Assembly (NCBI GenBank): GCA_963558565.1
Contig: CAUWGX010000005.1
Location: 62,001-126,000, forward strand
Length of the DNA: 64,000 nt
Reading direction: 5' to 3'
Source: Atopostipes sp963558565
GTDB taxonomy: Bacteria; Bacillota; Bacilli; Lactobacillales; Carnobacteriaceae_A
A program made the translations under genes and the position numbers. Below the pieces are notes generated by a model that saw only the letters and a program-made list of their open reading frames with translations, did no database searches and was not told the origin of the DNA. Shown one piece after another: positions 9,095 through 18,009 of this stretch (position 1 is its first letter; every line of letters begins with the position of its first letter).

Positions 9095-9649
9095 ATGAAA
9101 ATAGCATCAGCAAAAGAAGTCTATGATTTTTGGTTCAATGAAGCGGATGAAGAAGATTGGTTTAAAAAAAGCGATGAGTTTGACGAAGAAATTCGGGAAC
9201 GATTTTATGACACATGGGAGGCTGGACGACAAGGGTTGCTTTATAAATGGCGAGATACCTTTGAAGGACGACTGGCAGAAATTATTGTGCTCGATCAGTT
9301 TTCACGCAACTTAAATCGAGGGACGGCATTAAGCTATACGCAAGATTCAATGGCGCTTGTGCTTTCTCAATACGCGATGACTTGTCCCGAGTTTGACGAA
9401 CAACCGCTTGAAAAGAAAAGTTTTGTCTTGTTGCCTTGGATGCATTCAGAATCAAAAGCGGTACAAGAAATAACTGAAAAACTTTATCTAGAATTAGACG
9501 ATGACTTGCATACGGAAATTATGTACGATCATAAAAAGATTATTGATCAGTTCGGACGTTATCCGCATCGAAATGAAGCCTTAGGACGAAAATCAACAGT
9601 TGCCGAACTTGATTTTTTAAAATCAAACGACTTAGACTTTACAAAATAA
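9095..9649 (+). CDS. DUF924 family protein
   Basis: A 184-residue soluble protein: VYDFWFNEADEEDWFKKSDEFDEEIRERF, then GRLAEIIVLDQFSRNLNRGT and a C-terminal DQFGRYPHRNEALGR. This is the DUF924 family (TPR-like helical fold, function unknown). The ATG at 9095 is preferred over 9062 because AAAGGAGTG precedes it at good spacing and the family starts here. It is monocistronic with its own terminator. Confidence 0.85.
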   Translation: MKIASAKEVYDFWFNEADEEDWFKKSDEFDEEIRERFYDTWEAGRQGLLYKWRDTFEGRLAEIIVLDQFSRNLNRGTALSYTQDSMALVLSQYAMTCPEFDEQPLEKKSFVLLPWMHSESKAVQEITEKLYLELDDDLHTEIMYDHKKIIDQFGRYPHRNEALGRKSTVAELDFLKSNDLDFTK

Positions 9650-9658
9650 GCCGAACAG

Positions 9659-9695
9659 AAGACCTATCCAAATCGAGGATAGGTCTTTTATTTTT
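9659..9695 (+). terminator. Terminator after DUF924 gene
   Basis: An 11-base-pair stem AAGACCTATCC/GGATAGGTCTT with loop AAATCGA and a T-rich tail. Confidence 0.85.
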
Positions 9696-10100
9696 ATATA
9701 AGAAGCTTGTGTAATATAGACAAATAAATTAATAATTTCAGCACAAAGAACATTGAATGCGCTATCACTTTTAGCTAATCTAGAAATGATATCGCTTAAC
9801 AGGCTACGTTATATGTGGTAGTTTTTAGATGCTTTCTACCGAGCGTTATTTAGGGTTTGGAATCTGCAGGAACAACTTTTGTATTTGTGATCTCCCTTAA
9901 GTGACGTCCTATTTGTTTAAATGGAAGGGGTGCCTTTAAGAACATCATTGATTGAAGCTAAAGGGAATGTGCAACAACTGCTTATCTTCCCCTCTAAATG
10001 GGTTGGAAAATTTAAATAAATAGAGAGGAGTTGAAAAACTTACAAACATTTTTAGTTGTTTTAAGTGACTCAAAATATCAGAAGAAATGAGGAAACAACA
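9696..10100 (+). other. Gene-free leader region before the Nramp-like gene
   Basis: About 400 bases with no supported ORF. It includes a binding-site-like GAGAGGAG at 10022-10029, more than 70 bases before the start I chose. I looked for M-box and yybP-ykoY (manganese) riboswitch motifs because the next gene is a metal-transporter relative, and saw no convincing match. Confidence 0.3.
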
Positions 10101-11345
10101 ATGAGTAAAGAAATAAAAAGGAAGAAAACGTTAAAAGAAAAGTTTCAAGATATGGGTCCGGCGGCGATCGTAACGAGCGCTTTTATTGGACCAGGGACGA
10201 TTACCACCACAACATTAGCTGGCGTAAATTATCGTTATGAACTGCTTTGGACGATCTTATTTTCAGGACTCGCACTTATTATTTTAATGGAAATGTCTTC
10301 AAGAATTGGTATTATTTCGAATCATGATATTACAGAGGGAGCGATTGCAAGTTTCTCCAACCATAAAGTCGCTAAGATTCTAATTACCGGTATTGTTATT
10401 CTTACATTATTTGCAACGGCATTTGGACTTGAAGCAGGGAATCTTATTGGAGGCTCCTTAGGTTTAGCGGACGCATTAAATATCCCGCAATGGGCGGGCG
10501 CTTTGATCCTAGGAGGGGCTGCTTTTTATGCCGTAGTTGTGGGGACGGCGAAGACCTTAGAGAAAATTATGTCTGTTTTTGTCAGCTTAATGGGTGTTAT
10601 TTTCGTACTCACAATGTTTTTAGTAAACCCTGATTATGGGGAAGTTCTTACAGGGTTTGTCCCGACGAGTATCCCGGAAGGCTCAGGAGTTACGATTATT
10701 GCTTTAATCGGTACAACCTTGATTGGGATCAACTTATTAATGCAAGCGGTAACGGCGGCTGAAAAATGGCATACACCTGAAGACTTAGAAGCGTCAAAAT
10801 TTGATACAAGTTTCAATGTTGGTATTGGTGTTGTTATTACAGCGGCTATTATTATAACCAGTGGAACGGTTTTATATGGTACGGGGACAGAAGTGGATAG
10901 TCCGATTGTCTTTTCACGAATGTTAGAGCCTGTACTTGGAAGCTATGCACGAATTATTGGCGATGTGGGGATTGCAGCAGCTGGTTTATCTTCTGCGATT
11001 GCTACCCCACTTATTTTAAAAGTAGTACTGGCCCGTATGTTCAGATGGGAAGCCAATGATATTAAAGCTAGAATGGCTAGTGGAGCCTCCGTGGTGGTAG
11101 GAACAGTATTCGCTGCCTTAGGTACGAGCCCTACACAAATTATCATTTTCGCCTCCGCGTTTAGTGGTTTATTCCTACCGATTGTAGCGATTTTGATTAT
11201 GATTGCGGCAAACAATAAGGAATTATTAGGGGAATACAAGAATAATTTAACGCATAATATTTTAGGAGGATTTGCGACACTAGTTACTTTAGGCCTAGGA
11301 TTAAATAGTCTCTTATCTTTCTTCGAAAATTTGTCCAATCTATAG
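10101..11345 (+). CDS. Nramp-family transporter lacking the canonical metal motif
   Basis: A 414-residue membrane protein with 11 predicted TM helices. The overall Nramp pattern is recognisable (DMGPAAIVTSAFIGPGTITTTT in TM1). The canonical TM1 motif DPGN is GPGT here (residues 30-33), and the TM6 motif MPHN is replaced by INLLMQAV (about residue 210). Divalent metal binding in Nramp proteins uses those residues, so Mn/Fe transport should not be assumed. It could carry another ion or solute. The start at 10101 has the binding site GAGGAA; an ATG at 10065 is less likely. No regulator such as MntR is nearby. Confidence 0.8.
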   Translation: MSKEIKRKKTLKEKFQDMGPAAIVTSAFIGPGTITTTTLAGVNYRYELLWTILFSGLALIILMEMSSRIGIISNHDITEGAIASFSNHKVAKILITGIVILTLFATAFGLEAGNLIGGSLGLADALNIPQWAGALILGGAAFYAVVVGTAKTLEKIMSVFVSLMGVIFVLTMFLVNPDYGEVLTGFVPTSIPEGSGVTIIALIGTTLIGINLLMQAVTAAEKWHTPEDLEASKFDTSFNVGIGVVITAAIIITSGTVLYGTGTEVDSPIVFSRMLEPVLGSYARIIGDVGIAAAGLSSAIATPLILKVVLARMFRWEANDIKARMASGASVVVGTVFAALGTSPTQIIIFASAFSGLFLPIVAILIMIAANNKELLGEYKNNLTHNILGGFATLVTLGLGLNSLLSFFENLSNL

Positions 11346-11387
11346 TGTTGAAATGAACTGTCCAAGTCTCGGAAAATTTGTCCAACT
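11321..11387 (+). repeat. Short direct repeat spanning the end of the Nramp-like gene
   Basis: The 14-mer GAAAATTTGTCCAA occurs at about 11325-11338 inside the gene end and again at about 11372-11385 after the stop, with similar flanks. The second copy follows tgaactgtccaag. This resembles debris of an IS end, so the last residues of the protein may be foreign. That is an inference from a short repeat. Confidence 0.35.
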
Positions 11388-11474
11388 AATCTCTCTCAGA
11401 GTATTTAAAAAAATGAAAGGAAAGGCTATAATAAAAGGGACCTTCAGTGGTTCAAAACAAACTACGGTTTTCTG

Positions 11475-11512
11475 CAAAATAGTCTATTTTTAAATAGACT
11501 ATTTTGTTGTGC
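11475..11512. terminator. Symmetric hairpin before lactate permease gene
   Basis: A perfect 15-base stem CAAAATAGTCTATTT/AAATAGACTATTTTG with a tiny loop, then TTGTTGT. It probably terminates the Nramp-like transcript. The U-tail is weak. Confidence 0.5.
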
Positions 11513-11580
11513 GATTACCAATATTTGTTGGCTAAGGTAGCGTTTCAAAAAAATGAATAGTAGAAAGGGAGTCATGACAA

Positions 11581-13185
11581 ATGGATATACCTATGAATTT
11601 ATTTTATTGGATTTTAGGCACTGTCCCAATTATTTTATTAATTCTTTTTATGGTCATTTTACAGTGGAGTGCAATCAAAGCAGCTCCCATTACACTAGTC
11701 GTTACGATCGGTTTAGGTATGACGATTTTTCAAGGATCATTTTCTGTTATTGGTGTCGAATTACTACGAGCATTATGGGGTTCACTAAGTATTATTTTAG
11801 TCATTTTTTCAGCTATTGTTTTATATGAAGTCAGTTATGAAGTTAATGCGTTTAAAACGTTGAACCAGCTCTTTAAAACCATTGCACCAAATGAACTCAT
11901 TCGCATTTTATTAATTGGTGTCGTTTTTGCTAGCTTTTTACAAGGCGTAACAGGCTTTGGAGTTCCAGTATTAGTAACGGCTCCATTATTAATCCAAATT
12001 GGTGTCAAACCGATGTGGGCTGTCATTGTTCCGTTGCTTGGGCATAGTTGGGCAGGAACTTTTGGGACCTTAGCGCTGGCTTGGGATGCACTGATGGAAC
12101 AAGTGATGATTGAAAGTGTCCCTTTGATGAATAATATTGCTTTTTTTGCGACAGCTTTTTTAGTCATTTTAACTTTAGTTGCGAACTTTGTGATTACGTA
12201 TTTATATGGGAAAGGCGAAGCGATTAAAAAAGGTTTTGTAGCTGTGTTAGTTATTACGGCTATCCAAGGAGGCGGCCAATTATTAATTGCTCAGTTTAAT
12301 CCAGAGCTAGCCGCTTTTCTACCAAGTGCGCTCACCTTGATTGTTCTCATCTTATTATCTAAATCAAGTTTATATAATGAAGAGTGGGCGGTTCAAGAGA
12401 GTAGAATTATGGAGGATAAAGATTATGAATTAGAAGATGAAAAAGAACAGTTAGAAATGTCTCCTTTTCAAGCGCTTATTCCTTATATCTTGATGACTCT
12501 CATTACTTTAGGTGTCTTATTGATCACGCCATTAAATCGTTTATTAAATCAAGTTTCCTATGGACCAAATTTCCCAGAGACTGTCACAGGCTTCGGGGTT
12601 GTGAATGAAGCTGTACAGAATTATTCACCGTTTCAGCCGTTCACCCATGCGAGCACATTCTTATTTTTAGCGGCCTTCATTTCATATCTTTATTATAAAC
12701 AAGCGGGCTTTGTTAAAAATCAACACCCTGTAAAAAATATATTTAAACGAACGTTAAAAAGAGCGATCTCGCCAAGTATTGCGGTCCTTTCTTTATTAGC
12801 AATCTCTCGAGTAATGACGGGAACAGGTCAAATTATGGTGTTAGCGGAAGGGATAACAGCTGTTTTAGGTTCTTATTATACGCTTTTTTCACCATTTATT
12901 GGTTTATTAGGCTCTTTTATTACTGGAAACAATATGTCTTCCAATATTTTATTTGGAAACTTCCAATATCTGACCGCTGACTTTATCGGCTTAAATATTC
13001 CAGCGGTACTAGGAGCACAGACAGCTGGGGGTGCTATTGGGATGGCTTTAGCTCCAGGAAATATTGTTTTAGGAACTTCAGCAGTCAACACACCCGGGCT
13101 TGAAGGAAAAGTGATGATGCGAATTATTCCCTTTACTTTATTTGTGGCAGCGATTATTGGAATTGTCTTGTTATTTATCTATTAA
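11581..13185 (+). CDS. lctP: L-lactate permease, LctP/LldP family
   Basis: A 534-residue membrane transporter with about 12-14 TM segments. The family pattern is clear: an N-terminal LQWSAIKAAPITLV, the conserved SFLQGVTGFGVPVLVTAPLLIQIG and PLLGHSWAGTFGTLALAW. Near the C-terminus are LLGSFITGNNMSSNILFG and GAQTAGGAIGMALAPGNIVLG. It imports L-lactate, possibly also D-lactate or glycolate, with a cation. A charged cytoplasmic loop lies near residues 265-300. It is monocistronic, binding site AAGGGAG, terminator behind. An Ldh_2-type dehydrogenase and pyruvate oxidase within 13 kb could use the imported acid. Confidence 0.9.
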   Translation: MDIPMNLFYWILGTVPIILLILFMVILQWSAIKAAPITLVVTIGLGMTIFQGSFSVIGVELLRALWGSLSIILVIFSAIVLYEVSYEVNAFKTLNQLFKTIAPNELIRILLIGVVFASFLQGVTGFGVPVLVTAPLLIQIGVKPMWAVIVPLLGHSWAGTFGTLALAWDALMEQVMIESVPLMNNIAFFATAFLVILTLVANFVITYLYGKGEAIKKGFVAVLVITAIQGGGQLLIAQFNPELAAFLPSALTLIVLILLSKSSLYNEEWAVQESRIMEDKDYELEDEKEQLEMSPFQALIPYILMTLITLGVLLITPLNRLLNQVSYGPNFPETVTGFGVVNEAVQNYSPFQPFTHASTFLFLAAFISYLYYKQAGFVKNQHPVKNIFKRTLKRAISPSIAVLSLLAISRVMTGTGQIMVLAEGITAVLGSYYTLFSPFIGLLGSFITGNNMSSNILFGNFQYLTADFIGLNIPAVLGAQTAGGAIGMALAPGNIVLGTSAVNTPGLEGKVMMRIIPFTLFVAAIIGIVLLFIY

Positions 13186-13230
13186 TGAAGGATTTAGTTT
13201 TGAATTGTAAAAAAAGATCTCTTCTAAGAA

Positions 13231-13258
13231 ATAATCCTTAAATCATCTGAGGATTTTT
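13231..13258 (+). terminator. Terminator after lactate permease
   Basis: Stem AATCCTTA / TGAGGATT with loop AATCATC and a T6 run. Confidence 0.7.
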
Positions 13259-13434
13259 TGTGAAAAATTGAGAAAAGACAAGATTTTTGTTTTGATTTCT
13301 GTTACGATTTAGATATGGATTTTTAATGAGGTAGTGTTCAGGGATTGATTTAAACAGTGTTTTCTATTTAATTTTAGAGAATTTTAGCCGATAGAGGTAA
13401 AGTTGTATATTGAACATTACCATTGGAGGGAGTC

Positions 13435-13755
13435 ATGACTAAGCTTCATTATATAGTAATAATACTAGGAAGCGGTTTGTTTATAGCTGGCCTTCCCTAT
13501 GGGATCGGTTGGTTAGTTGGTTGGTTATTCATGGTTTTGCTACGGTTGAACCGCGAAAAAATACTGAACCGAATAATAGATGTTAAAAACTTTTCGGTAA
13601 GCTCTTACGTGGCCTATTTATTTGGGGTCATTGTTTGGATTGCGCTTCCGTTATTAGTTTCATTTATGATACCGGAATATATTAATCCATTAGCTATTTT
13701 CGGTGCGTATTTTGCAGACCGCATTTTAATGTTTATTACAAATTACTTTGGTTAA
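13435..13755 (+). CDS. Small membrane protein at the head of the ATPase operon (AtpI/AtpR-like)
   Basis: A 106-residue protein with three hydrophobic segments (about 4-33, 55-77, 82-104), placed where atpI usually stands. The strong site TTGGAGGGAG supports the ATG at 13435. Sequence similarity to classical AtpI is not obvious. The last segment with AIFGAYFADRIL resembles AtpR of N-ATPases only loosely. By position it may help assemble the c-ring or supply magnesium or sodium, which is known for AtpI-type proteins. The annotation rests on context. Confidence 0.6.
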   Translation: MTKLHYIVIILGSGLFIAGLPYGIGWLVGWLFMVLLRLNREKILNRIIDVKNFSVSSYVAYLFGVIVWIALPLLVSFMIPEYINPLAIFGAYFADRILMFITNYFG

Positions 13756-13765
13756 AGGGGGCGTG

Positions 13766-14452
13766 ATGATGTTTCAAACAGAACAAATATCTATTGTGAT
13801 TGTAACAGCTGCACTTTTCTTTGCTTTTTGGTATATCAGTAAAGAAATAAAGAGTCTTCGAAATGATGAAACTCCAAGTCGTTTAACAGCAGCTGCTATT
13901 TCATATGTTGAATGGATAAATAACTACACCATTAACACAATGGGCGATTATTATGGACCTAAATTCTCTGCCTATATAGGATCGATATTTATTTATCTTT
14001 TAGTATCCAATATAAGTGGTTTAGTGGGTCTGCCAGCGCCTACAGGGAACTTTAGTGTTACTTTAGTTTTCGCTGTAATTACTTGGTTGTCTATTCAAGG
14101 AGTTAAGTTAAAAGAAAATGGAGTGAAAGGGTATTTTCAAAGTCTATTAGAACCATTCTCTTTCTTTTTAATCCCTAATATCTTTTCAGAGATTGCTCCA
14201 TTAATTAGTTTACCTCTACGTATCTTCGGAAATATTATTGCAGGTTCAGTCATTATGTCTTTACTCTATACATTTACTGGCTGGCTCAGCGGTTTTGTTC
14301 CGTTGATTGGTAACTTCAACTTTATTGGTGTGATTGTGGCACCAGTATTGCATTTGTACTTTGATTTATTTGCAGGCTTTTTACAAGCTTTCTTATTTAT
14401 TTCACTATCGTTAATACTCATTGGGGTAGAAATACCTCAAGAAAAATTATAA
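13766..14452 (+). CDS. atpB: F1Fo-ATPase subunit a
   Basis: A 228-residue Fo subunit with about six TM helices. The essential arginine is in LPLRIFGNIIAG (about residue 153), and the C-terminal helices include HLYFDLFAGFLQAFLFISLSLILIG. It forms the ion half-channels against the c-ring. The start ATG 13766 (or 13769) follows AAAGGGGGC. It overlaps no neighbour and is second in the operon. It is clearly an AtpB but diverged: the N-terminal region lacks the usual conserved HxWTF-like motif. Confidence 0.9.
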   Translation: MMFQTEQISIVIVTAALFFAFWYISKEIKSLRNDETPSRLTAAAISYVEWINNYTINTMGDYYGPKFSAYIGSIFIYLLVSNISGLVGLPAPTGNFSVTLVFAVITWLSIQGVKLKENGVKGYFQSLLEPFSFFLIPNIFSEIAPLISLPLRIFGNIIAGSVIMSLLYTFTGWLSGFVPLIGNFNFIGVIVAPVLHLYFDLFAGFLQAFLFISLSLILIGVEIPQEKL

Positions 14453-14477
14453 AACTATAAAAAAGGAGACGTTTTAG

Positions 14478-14708
14478 ATGGGAATTGGAGAAGGATTAGT
14501 AGCTCTAGGAGCAGCATTAGCAGTATTTACAGGACTAGGTTCAGGTATCGGACAAGGGATGGCAGCAGCTAAAGCTGTTGAAGCAGTTGGTAAAAACCCT
14601 GAAGCAGAAAATGAAATTCGTACCATGTTAATGTTAGGTGCGGGTATTGCAGAAACTGCGTCAATTTACGGATTGCTAATTGCATTCTTACTATTATTTG
14701 TATTCTAA
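14478..14708 (+). CDS. atpE: F1Fo-ATPase subunit c with sodium-type ligand pattern
   Basis: A 76-residue hairpin of two TM helices with the polar loop AVGKNPEAEN. The ion carboxylate is Glu59. Aligned without gaps to the Ilyobacter tartaricus c subunit (offset 6), Gln26 matches Q32, Glu59 matches E65, Thr60 matches S66 and Tyr64 matches Y70; T67 is Ala61. Gln plus Glu-Ser/Thr is the pattern associated with Na+ binding, so Na+ coupling is plausible but not proven. It has binding site AAAAGGAGACG and is the third gene of the operon. Confidence 0.92.
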   Translation: MGIGEGLVALGAALAVFTGLGSGIGQGMAAAKAVEAVGKNPEAENEIRTMLMLGAGIAETASIYGLLIAFLLLFVF

Positions 14709-14732
14709 GATTCAAAAAATGAGGGATAAAAT

Positions 14733-15245
14733 ATGACCGATATAGCGGAGAAGCTTTTTCCGAATCTTTTAACATTCTTAGTCCAGTTAGCAGCAACAGG
14801 GATTATTTATCTTTTATATCGTAAATATGTTCATGAACATGTTATGAATTATTTAGATACCCGAGCTGAAGAGCTAAATAAAGCTCAACTGTATGCGGAA
14901 GAAGTTGAACAAGAGGCTGAGGAAAAATCTCAGTCTCTAAAAACAGAACACAAACAAAAAGTAGAACAATTACGTAAACAACAAGAAATGATGCAAAGAG
15001 AAGCTGAACAGGAACGCGAAAATATTATAAAACGAGCTGAAGAAGAAAGAGAAGCATTACTTTCGCAAGCTCAAAACCAAATTGAAAAAGATCGAGCACT
15101 TATGTTACAAGAAGTGGAAGATCATGTCTTAGAAATCGCTGTAAATGTTACAGAACGAACATTAGAAAATTATAGATATGATGATGAAGAAGTCTTTCAG
15201 GTATTAGAATCAGAATTGGAGCAGGTGAACAATGAGACTCACTAA
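14733..15245 (+). CDS. atpF: F1Fo-ATPase subunit b
   Basis: A 170-residue peripheral stalk protein: one N-terminal TM helix (about residues 9-30), then a long, highly charged coiled coil rich in Glu, Gln and Lys to the end. Two copies form the stator that holds F1. Its end overlaps the start of the delta gene by 14 bases, suggesting translational coupling. Confidence 0.88.
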   Translation: MTDIAEKLFPNLLTFLVQLAATGIIYLLYRKYVHEHVMNYLDTRAEELNKAQLYAEEVEQEAEEKSQSLKTEHKQKVEQLRKQQEMMQREAEQERENIIKRAEEEREALLSQAQNQIEKDRALMLQEVEDHVLEIAVNVTERTLENYRYDDEEVFQVLESELEQVNNETH

Positions 15246-15756
15246 ACAATATGCTTATGCATTAATGACGTCGATTCCAGACGAAGATTCTGTGACTTAT
15301 TATCATGAACTAATTCGAATGGTGAAAGTATTTGATAATTTACCAGATTATGTCAGTTTAGTTGAATTTCGACCAGAAGAGTTTTCTTCTATTCGAAGTA
15401 TTTTGGCTGATGAAATGGAGCCACTTTTAATCAACTTTTTAGAAGTGTTAGCTCACGATCGGATGCTTAGTCAATTGGACACTGTGGCTGAAGACTATCG
15501 CATTGTTTTAGTTGAAGAAAACTTACTATACGATGTACAAGTTTTTAGCGCGGTTCCTCTTGGTTCAAAGATTAAACAACAACTCGAACAGTTAATTGAA
15601 AGACGTTGGGGTAGTGATTATCTAATCAACTATGTTGTAGACAAGAAAATTCTTGGAGGACTACGACTCGAAGTAAATGGTGCGGTTATTGATACGACGT
15701 TTCGTTCGCGCATCGATCAAATTATAAGAGAGGTGCAGCATGGATCAAAAAGATGA
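15232..15756 (+). CDS. atpH: F1Fo-ATPase subunit delta
   Basis: A 174-residue stator subunit. The N-terminal helical bundle starts MRLTKQYAYALM, and the C-terminal part has KKILGGLRLEVNGAVIDTTFRSRIDQI, close to the usual GGlxixigdxviDgSvrxrL. It is diverged at the N-terminus. Presence of delta, and the standard gene order, separates this operon from N-type ATPases, which lack atpH. It overlaps atpF and atpA. Confidence 0.88.
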   Translation: MRLTKQYAYALMTSIPDEDSVTYYHELIRMVKVFDNLPDYVSLVEFRPEEFSSIRSILADEMEPLLINFLEVLAHDRMLSQLDTVAEDYRIVLVEENLLYDVQVFSAVPLGSKIKQQLEQLIERRWGSDYLINYVVDKKILGGLRLEVNGAVIDTTFRSRIDQIIREVQHGSKR

Positions 15757-17260
15757 ACAAATCGTACAAAAATTGAAAGAAAGAATTCAACAAATTGATT
15801 GGGAATTTAGTGATTTAGACACAGGTTCCGTTTTAACAGTTGGTGATGGGATTGCCTTAGTTCGCGGTTTAAGAGGCGTGCAGTCCAATGAGTTAGTCCG
15901 TTTTGAGGATGATACTTTTGGTCTAGCCTTAAACTTAGAAGAAAACCAAGTAGGTGTTATCCTTCTTGGAGGCGACGAAAATATTCGTGAAAATGATCTC
16001 GTTTACCGAACAGGCGAAGTTGCACAAGTTCCAGTAGGGGATGAACTACTCGGACGAGTAGTTAACCCACTAGGAGAACCTATCGACGCCAGAGGGGAAA
16101 TTAATGCAACAGAAGAACGTTATGTGGAAAGAGAAGCGCCAGGTGTTATGGCAAGAAAAAGTGTTCACCAACCCTTATATACAGGGGTAAAACTAGTGGA
16201 CGCTATGATTCCAATTGGTAAAGGTCAGCGTGAATTAATTATCGGTGACCGCCAAACAGGAAAGACAAGTATTGCAATTAACGCGATCTTGAACCAACAA
16301 GATCAAAATGTGAAATGTGTTTATGTAGCGATTGGTCAAAAATCATCAACCGTTGTTGAAGTTCAAGAAACACTTGAGCGATACGGTGCTTTAGACTATA
16401 CAGTGATTGTAAATAGTCCTGCAGATGATTCTGCCGCTTTACAATATATAGCGCCTTATGCAGGAACTGCTATCGGTGAATATTGGATGGATCAAGGAGA
16501 AGACGTCTTAATTATCTATGACGACTTATCAAAACATGCGGTAGCTTATCGTACAATTTCGTTACTATTAAAACGTCCATCTGGTCGTGAAGCTTATCCA
16601 GGAGATGTCTTCTACTTACACTCACGTATGCTAGAACGTTCCGGAAAGCTGAATGAAGAAAACGGTGGCGGTTCGATGACTGCTTTACCAATTGTTGAGA
16701 CCCAATTAGGAGACATTAGTGCCTATATTCCAACAAACGTTATCTCAATTACGGACGGGCAATTATTCTTAGATACAGAAGACTTCCAAGGTGGAAGACG
16801 TCCTGCGATTGATAGTGGACTTTCAGTCTCACGTGTTGGTTCTGATGCTCAGACAGATGCGATGAAAGATGTTTCTGGGTCTTTAAGACTAGACTTAGCT
16901 CAATATGATGAAATGCAGTCTTTTGCACAATTCAGTTCTGATATTGATGAAGAAACCCAAGCGGTAATTGATCATGGTCGACGATTAACTGAATTATTAA
17001 AACAACCAGCACAACAAGTTATTTCGCATGAGCTTGTTATTTTAAGTATTTATTTAAGTAAGTATGGTTGGTTAGACAAACTTGAAGTGGACGAAGTGCG
17101 TCCATTCGAGCGCTATATGCATGAAGCGTTCCAAGAAAACCACCAAGACTTATTAGCAGATATTGCAGAAGATTATGAATTAACAGATGATTTAAAAGAA
17201 CGTATTGATGCGGTCATGCAAGAGCTTTATGACGAGTTTAAGGTGATGCAAAATGGCTGA
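15740..17260 (+). CDS. atpA: F1Fo-ATPase subunit alpha
   Basis: A 506-residue subunit of usual length. Walker A GDRQTGKT is at 169-176, the visit-DG motif ISITDGQLFL follows, and the arginine finger is retained in the segment SVSRVGSDAQTDAMKDVSG. There the usual GGAAQ is SDAQT-like, a local change. It forms the non-catalytic nucleotide sites of F1. The start overlaps the end of the delta gene by 17 bases. Identity to typical LAB alpha subunits looks reduced over the N-terminal domain. Confidence 0.92.
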   Translation: MDQKDEQIVQKLKERIQQIDWEFSDLDTGSVLTVGDGIALVRGLRGVQSNELVRFEDDTFGLALNLEENQVGVILLGGDENIRENDLVYRTGEVAQVPVGDELLGRVVNPLGEPIDARGEINATEERYVEREAPGVMARKSVHQPLYTGVKLVDAMIPIGKGQRELIIGDRQTGKTSIAINAILNQQDQNVKCVYVAIGQKSSTVVEVQETLERYGALDYTVIVNSPADDSAALQYIAPYAGTAIGEYWMDQGEDVLIIYDDLSKHAVAYRTISLLLKRPSGREAYPGDVFYLHSRMLERSGKLNEENGGGSMTALPIVETQLGDISAYIPTNVISITDGQLFLDTEDFQGGRRPAIDSGLSVSRVGSDAQTDAMKDVSGSLRLDLAQYDEMQSFAQFSSDIDEETQAVIDHGRRLTELLKQPAQQVISHELVILSIYLSKYGWLDKLEVDEVRPFERYMHEAFQENHQDLLADIAEDYELTDDLKERIDAVMQELYDEFKVMQNG

Positions 17261-18005
17261 AAACGTTAAAACGATTCAGTTACGTTTAGACACAGTCAAT
17301 CAAGTATCAAAAATTACGAATGCAATGAATCTCGTTTCAATGAGTAAGCTTCAAAAATATCAACGTCAAATGCAAGAATTAGCGGAAATTACAGAAGATT
17401 TTGAACGGATGGAAACAGAAACGTTTGAAGATTCTAAAGATTTACCTATTCTCGGCATTTGTATTGCTTCTGATTTAGGGCTAGCTTCTTTATATAATCG
17501 TACAATGCAAAAAGCTGCTCAAGAATTAGATTATGTCTATTGGATTGGTACACAAGGCTTTGAAAGAATGAAAAAAAATGCGAATGTCGAAGTCGTCAAC
17601 GACCTCCGCTCGAGTGATAGCTTATATATTGAAGAATTTTATGATGATCTTGTAGAATTAATGAGAGATTATCGAATTATAATAGCTGTCCCTAAAATGA
17701 GCGGAAACACCGTTGAAATCCATTGGCGTAAATTGAATCAGCAATTATTACGAACAGATATGGTGATCTATGAACCTAATTATGACGTAGCGAATCAACG
17801 GTTCCAAGAATTTTATTTATTTATGACTTTATACGAAGCGTATTATCAATCGAAATTTTCAGAAAACATGTCCCGTCGTATTGCGATGGAACAAGCAACA
17901 GATAATGCGAACGAGATGCGTGAAGAGTTGAGAAACCGTTACAACCAGTTACGACAAGAAGAAATTACTCAAGAGATTTTAGAACTATCAGCGGGGGTGG
18001 AATAA
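17253..18005 (+). CDS. atpG: F1Fo-ATPase subunit gamma, short and divergent
   Basis: A 250-residue rotor subunit; common lengths are about 285-300. The N-terminal coiled coil (LRLDTVNQVSKITNAMNLVSMSKLQKYQ) and C-terminal helix (MEQATDNANEMREELRNRYNQLRQEEITQEILEL) follow the family. The usual SDRGLCGGFN motif has become SDLGLASLYN, and the middle globular domain is shortened. It overlaps atpA by 8 bases and lies 4 bases before atpD, so assignment by order is secure. Confidence 0.88.
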   Translation: MAENVKTIQLRLDTVNQVSKITNAMNLVSMSKLQKYQRQMQELAEITEDFERMETETFEDSKDLPILGICIASDLGLASLYNRTMQKAAQELDYVYWIGTQGFERMKKNANVEVVNDLRSSDSLYIEEFYDDLVELMRDYRIIIAVPKMSGNTVEIHWRKLNQQLLRTDMVIYEPNYDVANQRFQEFYLFMTLYEAYYQSKFSENMSRRIAMEQATDNANEMREELRNRYNQLRQEEITQEILELSAGVE

Positions 18006-18009
18006 AAAT

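Noticed and set aside
9696..10100. Possible manganese or magnesium riboswitch before the Nramp-like gene
   Set aside because: The conserved core sequences of the yybP-ykoY and M-box classes were not found by eye.
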